Assembly: GCF_000687555.1 (NCBI RefSeq)
Contig: NZ_JHWJ01000007.1
Span: 124,001-188,000, forward strand
Source: [Clostridium] aerotolerans DSM 5434
Lineage (GTDB): Bacteria > Bacillota > Clostridia > Lachnospirales > Lachnospiraceae
Direction: 5' to 3'
DNA: 64,000 nt
The notes under the pieces are model-generated. The model was not told the origin of the DNA. It worked only from the letters and a program-made list of their open reading frames with translations, and did no database searches. Made by a program: the position numbers and the translations under genes. Positions 54,801-63,549 of this stretch are shown piece after piece (positions within the stretch are counted from its first letter, which is position 1; each line of letters starts with the position of its first letter).

Positions 54801-54862
54801 ATAAAAAACACCCTAAATATCCAAACATTACCAAAATGTCAGATATTTAGGGCACTTTTTAT
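54801..54862 (-). terminator. Terminator of the deo operon
   Basis: CCCTAAATAT (54811-54820) pairs with ATATTTAGGG (54843-54852) around a loop that itself can fold (ACATT/AATGT). Read leftward it is followed by GTTTTTTATG. It lies just after the deoC stop codon. Confidence 0.85.
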
Positions 54863-54864
54863 GG

Positions 54865-55515
54865 TTAGTCTTTTTTAGCTGCCAGCTTAACAGCTGCACT
54901 TGCACCTACCCGACTGCATCCAGCTTCGATATAAGCCCTTAAATCTTCCAGGGTACGCACTCCGCCTGCTGCCTTGATTTTTACCTCTGGCCCGATGTGC
55001 TCTTTAAACAGCTGGATATCAGAAAGAGTCGCACCAGCAGTGCCGAATCCGGTAGAGGTCTTAATGTAATCGGCTTTTGCAGCAGTTACTGCCTTGCACA
55101 TGGCGATCTTCTCTTCTTCTGTAAGATAACAGGTCTCAATAATGACCTTTAAGATCTTGTCTCCTGTTTCCTGCTTTAACAAACGAATTTCTTCTTCTAC
55201 TTTTTTATAATCTCCGTTTTTCACGTCAGCGAGGTTGATTACCATATCCACTTCAGAGGCTCCGTCTTCAATGGCTTTCTTTGTCTCCAGAACCTTAGAC
55301 TCTGTAACGCTGTAGCCAAGAGGAAATCCGACTACCGTACAGATATTCAGATTTGGAAATTCCTTATGAACTCTGCTGATATAACAGGGTGGAATGCATA
55401 CAGAAGCAGTTTTATATTCCAAAGCCTCCTGACAAAGCACCTTAATCTCTTCCCAGGTCGCAACGGCCTTTAATACAGTATGGTCTACATAGCTTAACAT
55501 TTCTAAATCGGTCAT
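54865..55515 (-). CDS. deoC: Deoxyribose-phosphate aldolase
   Basis: A 216-residue class I aldolase that splits 2-deoxyribose 5-phosphate into acetaldehyde and glyceraldehyde 3-phosphate. SYVDHTVLKAVATWEEIKVL starts the TIM barrel, EVDMVINLADVKNGDY follows, and ADYIKTSTGFGTAGAT has the Schiff-base Lys. The C-terminal IKAAGGVRTLEDL ends the site. The ATG at 55515 follows AAAGGAAA; the frame is open further upstream into pdp but that part has no homology. Last gene of deoB-cdd-pdp-deoC. Confidence 0.95.
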   Translation of the reverse strand: MTDLEMLSYVDHTVLKAVATWEEIKVLCQEALEYKTASVCIPPCYISRVHKEFPNLNICTVVGFPLGYSVTESKVLETKKAIEDGASEVDMVINLADVKNGDYKKVEEEIRLLKQETGDKILKVIIETCYLTEEEKIAMCKAVTAAKADYIKTSTGFGTAGATLSDIQLFKEHIGPEVKIKAAGGVRTLEDLRAYIEAGCSRVGASAAVKLAAKKD

Positions 55516-55534
55516 TTGTTTGATTTCCTTTCTA

Positions 55535-56860
55535 TTATACAAGACGCTCTGCACCTGCTTTTGTAACTCTTGCATAGATGAGAGGCTCTGCGGCCGGCTT
55601 TTCATCACTGATGGTGACCGCACTTAAAAATTCCTCTGCGGAAGCCAAAAACAGCTCTTCCTTAGAAGTATAAAGCACTGCCATAACTTCTCCCTCCATG
55701 ACGCTCTGGCCCACCTTCTTTTTAAGAGCAATTCCGGCAGCAAAGTCGATTTCACTCTCCTTCGTGATTCTGCCAGCTCCAAGCATGGAAGATGCAATGC
55801 CGCACTTCTCCGTATCCATATGAGTGATGTAGCCGCCTTTTGGAGCTTTTACCTCCAGCTTAAAGGGAGCTTTTTGAAACAGGGAAGTATCTTTTATCAC
55901 GGAAGAATCGCCTCCCTGTGCTTCCACCATGGCGATCAGGCGTTTTAGTGCACTTCCATCAGAAATGGTCTTTTCTGCCATGGCCCTGCATAGGTCAAGA
56001 TCACCTTTTCCAGCCAGATAGAGCATACCGGAAGCAAGCTGTAAGCATACCTCTGTCAAATCCGCGGGGCCATTTCCTTTTAAGGTATCCACTGCCTCTA
56101 TGACCTCCAGGCTGTTGCCGATGAGACTTCCAAGAGGAATATCCATATTGGTGATCAGCGCCATGGTTTTCTTCCCTGCGTGCTCCCCAATAGCCACCAT
56201 CTTTTCAGCAAGGGTAATGGAATCATCAAGGGTTTTCATAAATGCTCCGCTGCCTGTCTTTACGTCAAGAAGAATGCAGTCACTTCCTGCTGCCAGCTTT
56301 TTGCTCATAATGGATGCCGCAATGAGGGGTATGCTGTCTACCGTGGCTGTCACGTCCCGAAGGGCGTAAAGCTTTTTATCTGCGGGGGCCAGATTGCCGG
56401 ACTGCCCGATGACGGAAAGTCCTGTGTTGTTGACCACCTGAAAGAATTCTTCTTCCGTAAGGGTCGTACGCATACCGGGTATGGACTCCATCTTATCAAC
56501 CGTTCCTCCGGTATGTCCAAGACCCCGTCCAGACATCTTAGCGACCTTGACTCCACAAGCCGCCACAATAGGGGCTACCACCAGAGTGGTCTTGTCTCCA
56601 ACGCCTCCTGTTGAATGTTTATCCACCTTAATGCCTTCAATGGGAGATAAATCCACCATATCACCGGAATGAGCCACCTCACTGGTCAAAGTGGCTGTCT
56701 CCTTATCATTCATTCCATTTAAATAAATGGCCATCAGCATCGCTGACATCTGATAATCCGGAATCTCTCCCTTTACATAGCCATCTATCATAAAACGGAT
56801 CTCTTCTTCACTGAGAGTTTCTCCGTTTCTCTTTTTTGCAATTACATCATACATCCTCAT
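55535..56860 (-). CDS. pdp: Pyrimidine-nucleoside phosphorylase
   Basis: A 441-residue enzyme that splits uridine, thymidine and deoxyuridine with phosphate. The family signature is seen as KMSGRGLGHTGGTVDKMES, with the phosphate-binding KHSTGGVGDKTTLV before it, and the base-binding CSDCILLDVKTGSGAFMKT-like segment (AAGSDCILLDVKTGSGAFMK). Length is typical. Situated between cdd and deoC. Confidence 0.95.
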   Translation of the reverse strand: MRMYDVIAKKRNGETLSEEEIRFMIDGYVKGEIPDYQMSAMLMAIYLNGMNDKETATLTSEVAHSGDMVDLSPIEGIKVDKHSTGGVGDKTTLVVAPIVAACGVKVAKMSGRGLGHTGGTVDKMESIPGMRTTLTEEEFFQVVNNTGLSVIGQSGNLAPADKKLYALRDVTATVDSIPLIAASIMSKKLAAGSDCILLDVKTGSGAFMKTLDDSITLAEKMVAIGEHAGKKTMALITNMDIPLGSLIGNSLEVIEAVDTLKGNGPADLTEVCLQLASGMLYLAGKGDLDLCRAMAEKTISDGSALKRLIAMVEAQGGDSSVIKDTSLFQKAPFKLEVKAPKGGYITHMDTEKCGIASSMLGAGRITKESEIDFAAGIALKKKVGQSVMEGEVMAVLYTSKEELFLASAEEFLSAVTISDEKPAAEPLIYARVTKAGAERLV

Positions 56861-56879
56861 GGTTTCCCTAGCCCCTCAT

Positions 56880-57311
56880 TCATTCACTGGATTTTAAATT
56901 ATCATTTGTAAATCCCATCGGAAGTATTTCCCTTAAGGTATAGACCGAGGTCTTTTCTCCTGCTCCCAGGATAATTTGAAATTCATCAGGATCGCAAAAC
57001 TCTGCCATGACCTGCCTGCAAACTCCGCAGGGAGCACAAAAATCCCCTTCTTTTCCTTTTTTATTGCCTACGATGGCAATGGCCTCAAATTCAGTCACGC
57101 CTTCTGAAACCGCCTTAAAAAATGCCGTCCGCTCTGCGCAGTTGGTGGGTGAAAAGGAGGCATTCTCGATGTTACATCCTCTGTAGACCGTTCCGTTCTT
57201 TGCCAGAAGAGCCGCTCCCACACAAAAGTCCGAATACGGTACATATGCATTTCTTTGTGCCTCATAGGCCTCTGCCACCAACATGTTTTTTGTTGCTTCC
57301 TCAAGCTTCAT
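56880..57311 (-). CDS. cdd: Cytidine deaminase
   Basis: A 143-residue zinc enzyme that converts (deoxy)cytidine to (deoxy)uridine. The zinc ligands and catalytic Glu are in SPTNCAERTAFFKAVSEG and in FCAPCGVCRQVMAEF; YVPYSDFCVGAALLAKNG and RGCNIENASF complete the substrate pocket. The ATG at 57311 follows AGGAGG; a GTG six nt upstream overlaps that site and is rejected. Second gene of the nucleoside salvage operon. Confidence 0.95.
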   Translation of the reverse strand: MKLEEATKNMLVAEAYEAQRNAYVPYSDFCVGAALLAKNGTVYRGCNIENASFSPTNCAERTAFFKAVSEGVTEFEAIAIVGNKKGKEGDFCAPCGVCRQVMAEFCDPDEFQIILGAGEKTSVYTLREILPMGFTNDNLKSSE

Positions 57312-57323
57312 GGGCACCTCCTG

Positions 57324-58499
57324 TTATTTTGCTACTTCTTCTAAAAAGCTCTTGCCTGCGATGTCACCCTTTAATCCAAATAAATCAAGGACCGTAGCAG
57401 CAATGTCTGCAAAGGTATCTCTGGTACCAATGGAAACGCCTGCTTTGATTCCCTCTCCATAGATAAGCATTGGTGTGTATTCTCTGGAATGGTCGGTACT
57501 TGGAGTCCCAGGGTCACAGCCATGGTCTGCGGTTATGATAAGGACATCATCTGATTTCATGCCTTTCATGAATTCACCTAACTGCACATCGAAATCCGTA
57601 GCAGCCTGAGCATAGCCCTTTACATCATTTCTATGGCCGTATACCATATCAAAATCCACCAGATTCACAAAGCAAATGCCATTAAAGTCATCTTTTTGCG
57701 CTTCCAGTGTCTTAATCATGCCATCTGTATTATTCACAATAGAAGTTGTTTTATCAATTCCTTTTCCTGCAAAGATATCGTATATCTTTCCAATCCCAAT
57801 GGTATCATAGCCAGCCTCTTTCAGGCAGTCCAGCATAGTAGTCTTAGGCGGAAGAAGGGAAAAATCATGGCGGTGAGGAGTCCTTTTAAAATCAGGATAA
57901 GTCCCGTCAAATGGTCTGGCAATTACACGGCCAAGGCTGTGCTTTCCAGTCAGCAGCTCTCTTGCAATCTTACAGTAGCGGTAAAGCTCCTCAAGAGGCA
58001 CCACTTCTTCGTGAGCGGCTATCTGGAATACGCTGTCTGCAGAAGTATAAACAATCAAATCCCCGGTCTTTACATGCTCTTCTCCGAAATCTCTGATGAC
58101 ATCGGTTCCGGAGTAAGGCTTATTACAGAGAATTCCTCTGCCCGTCTGCTTTTTAAATTCGGAGAGAATTTCCTCTGGAAATCCGTTGGGATAGGTGGGA
58201 AGAGGCTCTTCGGATATAATTCCGGCAATTTCCCAATGGCCTATGGTGGTGTCCTTTCCCTGGGACTGTTCTGTCAAACGTCCGTAGGAACCCACTGGCA
58301 TCTCTTCTTTTTCTCCTGCTGTTACGCCATCTATGTTAAACATTCCCAGCTTTTTCAAATTAGGGGTGTAATACTCATCTGCTTTTGCAATGCTTCCTAA
58401 GGTATTGCTTCCTTCGTCATGAAATTTCGCAGCATCTGGTGCTTCACCGATACCAAAGCTGTCTAATACAATTAAAAATACTCGTTTTGTCTCTGACAT
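57324..58499 (-). CDS. deoB: Phosphopentomutase
   Basis: A 391-residue manganese-dependent enzyme of the alkaline phosphatase superfamily that interconverts (deoxy)ribose 1- and 5-phosphate. FLIVLDSFGIGEAPDAAKF carries the N-terminal metal Asp, GKDTTIGHWEIAG the phosphothreonine, and ITADHGCDPGTPSTDHSREY the C-terminal metal site. The ATG at 58499 is chosen as GGAGGT lies 7 nt upstream, while the earlier ATG directly abuts it. First enzyme gene of the deoB-cdd-pdp-deoC operon. Confidence 0.95.
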   Translation of the reverse strand: MSETKRVFLIVLDSFGIGEAPDAAKFHDEGSNTLGSIAKADEYYTPNLKKLGMFNIDGVTAGEKEEMPVGSYGRLTEQSQGKDTTIGHWEIAGIISEEPLPTYPNGFPEEILSEFKKQTGRGILCNKPYSGTDVIRDFGEEHVKTGDLIVYTSADSVFQIAAHEEVVPLEELYRYCKIARELLTGKHSLGRVIARPFDGTYPDFKRTPHRHDFSLLPPKTTMLDCLKEAGYDTIGIGKIYDIFAGKGIDKTTSIVNNTDGMIKTLEAQKDDFNGICFVNLVDFDMVYGHRNDVKGYAQAATDFDVQLGEFMKGMKSDDVLIITADHGCDPGTPSTDHSREYTPMLIYGEGIKAGVSIGTRDTFADIAATVLDLFGLKGDIAGKSFLEEVAK

Positions 58500-58553
58500 A
58501 TTCATACCTCCTGTTACGAAAAGGGATTGCTCTGCAATCCCTTCGACATTTCG

Positions 58554-58889
58554 TCAAATTTTTTCAAATCTTTCCACATCTGTTACAAATATAGTAGCGC
58601 CGCCAAGTTCAACCGTTGTCGGCATCATCATAAATCCAGAGGATACGGATGCCAGGTTGGGAGCCGGTACATTATATGTTATCTTCTGGCGTTTCCCACA
58701 GGTGTCTTTAATCAGATTAATGACCACCTCTACCTGTTCGTCTTCTGTACCTATCATCAAAGTCGTATTTCCCTTTTTTAAGAAGCCGCCTGTAGTGGCA
58801 AGTTTTGTCACGCTGTACTGGTGTTCATTCAGTGCATCGGTCACCCGGTTTCCATCATCGGAGCTAACGATAGCATAAATTATCTTCAT
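58554..58889 (-). CDS. darA: Cyclic-di-AMP receptor DarA (PstA)
   Basis: A 111-residue PII-like protein of the DUF970/PstA group that binds c-di-AMP. KIIYAIVSSDDGNRVTDALN begins the ferredoxin-like fold, and VTKLATTGGFLKKGNTTLMI and the C-terminal GGATIFVTDVERFEKI are the conserved blocks. Start at 58889 follows GAGGTGG. It lies 54 nt upstream of deoB in the same direction. c-di-AMP controls potassium and osmotic homeostasis in Firmicutes, so this receptor may relate functionally to the cation operon at 22-27 kb, though it is not adjacent. Confidence 0.93.
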   Translation of the reverse strand: MKIIYAIVSSDDGNRVTDALNEHQYSVTKLATTGGFLKKGNTTLMIGTEDEQVEVVINLIKDTCGKRQKITYNVPAPNLASVSSGFMMMPTTVELGGATIFVTDVERFEKI

Positions 58890-59016
58890 ATCTACCACCT
58901 CACTTTTCATTTGGCAAAACTGCATTTATTAGATGGTTCTATTATAAAGCATAATCAGGAAAAATAAAACAACCAATCCTAAAATTTTTATAAGTTTTCT
59001 GTTAATAAGCAAGATT

Positions 59017-59580
59017 CTACATTTTATAAAGAAGCTTTTGATAAATTCTATCCCTCATCCATGGTTCATTGACCGCATGTAAGCATTCACTGAGGGCAAA
59101 CCAGCCGACTGCACTGTTTTCATCCTCTTTGATACATATCGGCAGCGTGTCATCCGCTTCCAGTAAATACGTTACATTCAAATGAAGATGAGAAGGGACA
59201 TAAGCTCCTTTTTTCTCATGACCGTCCACCGTAAGAATCTCCAGGGAAAAAATGTCCCTGCTCACCGGCACGACTTTGCTGATTCCGGTTTCCTCCATGG
59301 CCTCTCTAAGAGCCACCTTTAGAAGATCCTTTTCTCCATCCGCGTGTCCTCCTGTCCAGGCCCAGGAACCATAGATGTTGTGATAAGCCATCAGGGCTTT
59401 GGTGCGGGAGGGGTTTACCACCCAGCCGGAAGCCGATAGATGGGCCTGTTCATTTTCCCTGTAAAAACAGGAATCTCCCTGGCGCAGATAAGAAAGAATC
59501 AGCTCCTTATCCTTCTCCTCCTGTTCATTCCATGGCCGAAACCGTTCCATATCATTTATCAGTTGTTCTCTTTGATCCAT
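59017..59580 (-). CDS. Nudix hydrolase
   Basis: A 187-residue Nudix protein. The Nudix box is GGHADGEKDLLKVALREAME followed by ETGI, giving the G-x5-E-x7-REUxEE-x-G pattern with metal-binding Glu residues. WVVNPSRTKALMAYHNIYGSW (first 20 residues) precedes it. The substrate, perhaps an ADP-sugar or NTP, is unknown. Start at 59580 is preferred (AAGGGG upstream); an ATG seven codons earlier is possible. Confidence 0.85.
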   Translation of the reverse strand: MDQREQLINDMERFRPWNEQEEKDKELILSYLRQGDSCFYRENEQAHLSASGWVVNPSRTKALMAYHNIYGSWAWTGGHADGEKDLLKVALREAMEETGISKVVPVSRDIFSLEILTVDGHEKKGAYVPSHLHLNVTYLLEADDTLPICIKEDENSAVGWFALSECLHAVNEPWMRDRIYQKLLYKM

Positions 59581-59667
59581 GCTCTTTTGTCCCCTTTTCA
59601 TCGTTTTTCAGGCATACTCTAACGCCTTAAGGATATATTTTATTGAATAAGCAAAACGAGGTGTTAT

Positions 59668-60261
59668 ATGAAGTTATCTTCTCTTGTGTTTTCCGATCCT
59701 TCTCCATGGCCTCCCATAGAGATTGTATCCCAAAATGAACGGTACGCAGCCGCCATGTTATCAAACATTGGTGCCTGCAACTCTGAAATGTCTGCCATCA
59801 GCCTCTATGTCTACAACAGTCTCATTACAAAGAATTTCTTTTTTGAGATTGCAGAGTGTTTTCACAAAATCAGTATGGTGGAAATGCGCCATCTAAATGC
59901 ATTCGGTGAGCTGTGCGTACTTTTAGGAACAGACCCCAGACTTTGGAGCCAGCAAAACGGACGGATGCAGTACTGGTCACCTTCCTGCAATCACTACCCC
60001 ACCAGAATTGGAGAGCTTGTAACCAATGCTCTTAATGGGGAGCTGGAAGCCATACGGAAATATCAGGCTCAGGCCCAGTGGATCGATGATTGTAAGATTC
60101 AGGCCGTCTTAAACCGGATTATCGCGGATGAACAGTGTCACGTTGAGATATTCCGGCTTATTCTGGCTGAGCTAAACGGCGAAACCCTGATTCAATCCAC
60201 GGAATACAGTGAAGCAGAGGAAGAATCAGAACTTACCGAAGATGAATATGAACCCTTATAA
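59668..60261 (+). CDS. Ferritin-like di-iron protein
   Basis: A 197-residue four-helix-bundle protein. Candidate di-iron ligands are Glu in CNSEMSAISLY, the pair in SMVEMRHLNAFGE (E-x-x-H), Glu in LNGELEAIRKYQ and the pair in ADEQCHVEIFRL (E-x-x-H), the rubrerythrin/ferritin spacing. No rubredoxin domain is present. The C-terminus is a short acidic tail. It could be an oxidative-stress or spore-associated protein; the N-terminal FSDPSPWPPIEIVSQNERYA has Pro-rich character like spore coat catalase-type proteins. Convergent with the MutS2-like gene. Confidence 0.75.
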   Translation: MKLSSLVFSDPSPWPPIEIVSQNERYAAAMLSNIGACNSEMSAISLYVYNSLITKNFFFEIAECFHKISMVEMRHLNAFGELCVLLGTDPRLWSQQNGRMQYWSPSCNHYPTRIGELVTNALNGELEAIRKYQAQAQWIDDCKIQAVLNRIIADEQCHVEIFRLILAELNGETLIQSTEYSEAEEESELTEDEYEPL

Positions 60262-60288
60262 TCCCGGATTCCTAAAGAAGGCCTGGTC

Positions 60289-62199
60289 TTACTCTGTCCT
60301 GATTTCCAGGCCTTCCTGATATCCTTTTTCCATCTTATGCCGTGCTTTTCTGTTTTCCACCGTATCAAAGATAATGGAAAAATCATAATCCTCAGGATAT
60401 AATTCAGCGGCCGGAACCAAAAGCTTGATCCGTTTGTGGTTAATCCATATCTTCTTATCCGGCAGCTGTACCTGCAAAACGCCCTGGTCATTGACCGGTC
60501 TGCATACAATTCCATTTTTCTTATCCGGCAATACACAGACACTGTCACCAATGGTAAATTTGGTCAGTAGCTCACTTTTATGCTGGGCACTGTTGGTCCC
60601 TTCAGCCTTCTTGGCTTTTGGAGCCTTTTTCGTTTTTTCCCATTCAATCTCCCCATGGTTCTGATCCGGTTCTTCCCACGCTCCGTAGGCATATCGTCTG
60701 GCTCTTTCTATCATCTGCTCTGGCATACCAAGCCTTGTCGCTATGGCCAGTGCACAGCTTTCTCCTGCCTCTCCGATTTCCATACGATACATTGGCTTTA
60801 AGGTTTCCTTGTCAAAGGCCATACGCGCATTGGTGATTCCTTCTCTTTCCTTTGCATAGGTCTTTACCTCAGGATAATGAGTGGTCGCAAGGAACAGACA
60901 TCCCATGTGCCTTAATTCATCTAATATGGCGATAGCGATTCCCATTCCCTCTGCCGGGTCAGTCCCTGAACCCAATTCGTCCAGGATAACAAGACTGTCT
61001 TCTCCTGCTTCTTTTAATATCTTCATCACATTGGTAATATGAGCCGAAAATGTGGATAGATTCTCCGTAATATTCTGCCCATCCCCTATATCACAAAGCA
61101 CCTGGCGATTTAAGCAAAGATCTGCTTCCTTACATGGTACATGAAGTCCGCATTGTGCCATAAGGGAAAACAATCCCACAGTTTTAATGGAAACGGTTTT
61201 TCCCCCTGTGTTTGGGCCTGTAATAACAATTCCCCTCTCCCTCTTTCCTAATTCAAAGGTGAGAGGGACCACAGTCCTTGGGTCCATAAATGGATGGCGC
61301 CCTTCCACGATTCGTATGACCCGTTCCGAATTGATTACCGGCTCTGCTCCATTCATCTCCTGGCTCAGCCGCCCTTTTGCAAACAGGAAATCCAGCTTTT
61401 CCAGATAACGTTTATTTTTTTCCAGTACAGGAAGATAATCTTCTACAAAGGCTGTCAGTGTATACAGGATCTTCCGAACCTCATTCTCCTCTTCAATGCG
61501 AAGCAGCTCCAGCTCTCCATTTATGGCGGCAATGGCGGCTGGTTCAATAAAGAGTGTGGAACCTGTGGACGACTGGTCAATGACACTGCCTGGAACAGAG
61601 GATCTAAAATCTTTTTTCACTGGAAGGCAGATTTTTCCATTTCTTATGGTCATATAGGAATCTGAGAACCATTTTTTGTTTCCCCGCAAAATGGCATCTG
61701 CTTTTGTTCTCAGGCGTTCCTCCATCCTGCCAATCTCCTGACGGATGTTTTTCAGGCTTTTGCTGGCATAGTCTTCCACTTTTCCATTTCGGATGCTTTC
61801 ATAGATCATTCCTGATAAAGCCTCCAGAGGCTCTAACTCCAGCTCGTAATAGGGAAGACTTAATTCCAGGTATTTGCAGCGTATTAAAAAATCCTTTAAC
61901 CGCTTTACACCAGTGAGCATTACGCCAATCTCCTCCAGCTCTTCAGCCATAAGGCAGCCTCCCTGTTTTGTCGTCGTTATGATAACAGAAAGGTCTTTCA
62001 TAGCTACTGCAGGAGGAAGCCCCATGTTATCCAGTATAATCCTGGCTTCGGTAGTGTCCCGTATGCTCTTTTTTACTTCACTTTCCTTCTGGCTTGGCAT
62101 CAGAGTCCTGATCTGTTCTTTTGCCGCTTCTGTATGGGATAAGTTTTCAAGTTTTTCTAATATACGATAAAATTCTAATGTTTGAAATGTGTGATTCAT
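60289..62199 (-). CDS. MutS2-like ATPase without Smr nuclease domain
   Basis: A 636-residue MutS-family protein. The N-terminal lever/core (LEFYRILEKLENLSHTEAAK, then a long helical clamp) is MutS2-like; the ABC-type ATPase has Walker A GPNTGGKTVSIKTVGL, LSTFSAHITNVMKI, the Walker B LVILDELGSGTDPAEG and ATTHYPEVKTYA. MutS2 is normally about 780-800 residues and ends with a C-terminal Smr endonuclease domain; here the protein ends after VLQVQLPDKKIWINHKRIKL and a short basic tail, and no Smr motif (LDLHG...) exists. It may act in recombination control or ribosome rescue without the nuclease. Confidence 0.88.
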   Translation of the reverse strand: MNHTFQTLEFYRILEKLENLSHTEAAKEQIRTLMPSQKESEVKKSIRDTTEARIILDNMGLPPAVAMKDLSVIITTTKQGGCLMAEELEEIGVMLTGVKRLKDFLIRCKYLELSLPYYELELEPLEALSGMIYESIRNGKVEDYASKSLKNIRQEIGRMEERLRTKADAILRGNKKWFSDSYMTIRNGKICLPVKKDFRSSVPGSVIDQSSTGSTLFIEPAAIAAINGELELLRIEEENEVRKILYTLTAFVEDYLPVLEKNKRYLEKLDFLFAKGRLSQEMNGAEPVINSERVIRIVEGRHPFMDPRTVVPLTFELGKRERGIVITGPNTGGKTVSIKTVGLFSLMAQCGLHVPCKEADLCLNRQVLCDIGDGQNITENLSTFSAHITNVMKILKEAGEDSLVILDELGSGTDPAEGMGIAIAILDELRHMGCLFLATTHYPEVKTYAKEREGITNARMAFDKETLKPMYRMEIGEAGESCALAIATRLGMPEQMIERARRYAYGAWEEPDQNHGEIEWEKTKKAPKAKKAEGTNSAQHKSELLTKFTIGDSVCVLPDKKNGIVCRPVNDQGVLQVQLPDKKIWINHKRIKLLVPAAELYPEDYDFSIIFDTVENRKARHKMEKGYQEGLEIRTE

Positions 62200-62492
62200 C
62201 TCGTTCTCCTTGATTTTAAATGATCGATAAGATTCTTAAAATCCATGGAGCATAAAGCAGCCGGTCTTTCAGACAACAAAAAAACCTGAGAGATACCAAA
62301 TCGACATCTCGCAGGTCATAAACCTAATCCGTCTGTTCTGTATCTTCATGGGCAAAACAGGTACACAAAACCAAGGACAGGTAAATATACCTTCCTCTCT
62401 TGATTCCTGTTTTCAATATAAAATTGCTTTACGCTCCATGTTCAGACACAATTAACAAACACACACATCCTATTCTTTTCTATTCTTTCATC
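62200..62492 (-). ncRNA. Structured leader or small RNA upstream of the MutS2-like gene
   Basis: From a start point near 62486 the leftward transcript runs about 290 nt before the MutS2-like ATG. Visible structure: a 16-bp helix between CATGGAGCGTAAAGCA (near 62427-62442) and TGCTTTATGCTCCATG (near 62245-62260) with one G-U pair; an inner AAAACAGG/CCTGTTTT helix enclosing an AAGGTA..TACCT hairpin; and an intrinsic terminator (62306-62316 with 62283-62294, then seven T residues). AGGTttatgACCT could compete with the terminator. I cannot assign it to any riboswitch, T-box or 6S RNA. It may be an attenuator or a stand-alone RNA of about 210 nt. Confidence 0.5.
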
Positions 62493-62521
62493 AATATAAC
62501 ACATTAAGTCATTACGGTCAA
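62493..62521 (-). promoter_or_regulatory. Near-consensus promoter for the MutS2-like gene leader
   Basis: Read leftward, TTGACC (62516-62521), a 17-nt spacer and TATATT (62493-62498) make a strong vegetative promoter. It overlaps the stop codon of the two-domain Nudix gene, so the leader is an independent transcription unit. Confidence 0.75.
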
Positions 62522-63549
62522 CGGTATTTTCTTGATTTCCACCAGCCAGCCAGCATAAGGATTTCTTTCTCATTGAGGCAATGGTTTAAGGTGCCTGTCC
62601 TCATCTGTAACAGGCATTCTTCATGGTCCATCCACAAAACAGATTCTACTTCGGCCGGATCAAGAAGGAGCTCTGATTCTTCTATGGTTTTTTCATAGGC
62701 ATACACCTTACTGACCTCACGGTTAAAGAAGGTCCTGCCATAAAATTCTCTTTTATCAAGCTCACTTCGAAGCCCAACAAAGGATAGCTCATCAGGTACC
62801 GCCTCAATGCCCAGCTCTTCCTTCAGTTCTCTGACTGCGGATTCCAGATAGTCACTTCCGGCCGTCAGGTGTCCCGCAGAAGAAACGTCATAACAACCAG
62901 GGTAGGAATCCTTGTTTGCACTGCGTTTTTGTAAAAGAACATCAAAACCATTTGTTTCATTCGGCCTTATGATCCAGACATGGGCGGTGCCGTGAAGGAT
63001 ACCTTCCCGATGCATGAAAAACCGGGCCATGACTCTTCCGGTCAAACTCCCGTCTGGCTGTCTTTCATCCAACAGCTCCATTGCTTCTCCATTTAACACG
63101 GCAGCGGACAGGCGTTCCCCTTGATAGACCAGCTTCAGCGAAAAAAATGGCAGTTCGTCCTTTAGCAGTTCAAAGAAAATCAGATCGCCTTCCCACAGAG
63201 GAAGCTGTCCTGTTTTTTCCTTTGGGACCCACTCTAAGCTGCCCTCATTGCATTCCGTAAGAGTTCCCTTAAAATCATCTGAGGTATATAAAAACATATA
63301 TTCATCGGGGTATATATCGGATACAAACGTTATAATTCCTCTTTGTCGATAGGAAAGAAGGGTGAGACCTGTTTCCTCTTTCACTTCTCTTAACAGGCAA
63401 TCCTCCGGACTTTCACCTTCCTCCAGATGTCCTCCGACCCCAAGCCATTTATCCTGGTTCATATCCTGTTTTTTCTTGATCCGGTGCAGCATCAGATAAC
63501 TGCCGGCCTGTTCGATATAACACAGGGTCGTAAGATTATTATGAGCCAT
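62518..63549 (-). CDS. Two-domain Nudix hydrolase
   Basis: A 343-residue fusion of two Nudix domains. Domain 1 (about 1-150) resembles MutT-type 8-oxo-dGTP diphosphatases and has the full box: GGHLEEGESPEDCLLREVKE then ETGL. Domain 2 (about 165-335) resembles IDI/YfcD-type proteins; its box reads GHLTAGSDYLESAVRELKEE then LGI, with Ser where the first Glu is usual (GH-x-x-x-GE) but the REUxEE core intact. Such fusions are rare in one polypeptide. It overlaps the upstream membrane-anchored gene by 11 nt. Confidence 0.88.
   Translation of the reverse strand: MAHNNLTTLCYIEQAGSYLMLHRIKKKQDMNQDKWLGVGGHLEEGESPEDCLLREVKEETGLTLLSYRQRGIITFVSDIYPDEYMFLYTSDDFKGTLTECNEGSLEWVPKEKTGQLPLWEGDLIFFELLKDELPFFSLKLVYQGERLSAAVLNGEAMELLDERQPDGSLTGRVMARFFMHREGILHGTAHVWIIRPNETNGFDVLLQKRSANKDSYPGCYDVSSAGHLTAGSDYLESAVRELKEELGIEAVPDELSFVGLRSELDKREFYGRTFFNREVSKVYAYEKTIEESELLLDPAEVESVLWMDHEECLLQMRTGTLNHCLNEKEILMLAGWWKSRKYR

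Noticed and set aside
62200-62492. Assignment of the leader RNA to T-box, 6S RNA or a known riboswitch
   Set aside because: No T-box core (AGGGTGGNACCGCG), no conserved riboswitch motif and no clear 6S central bubble could be recognised; left as unassigned.
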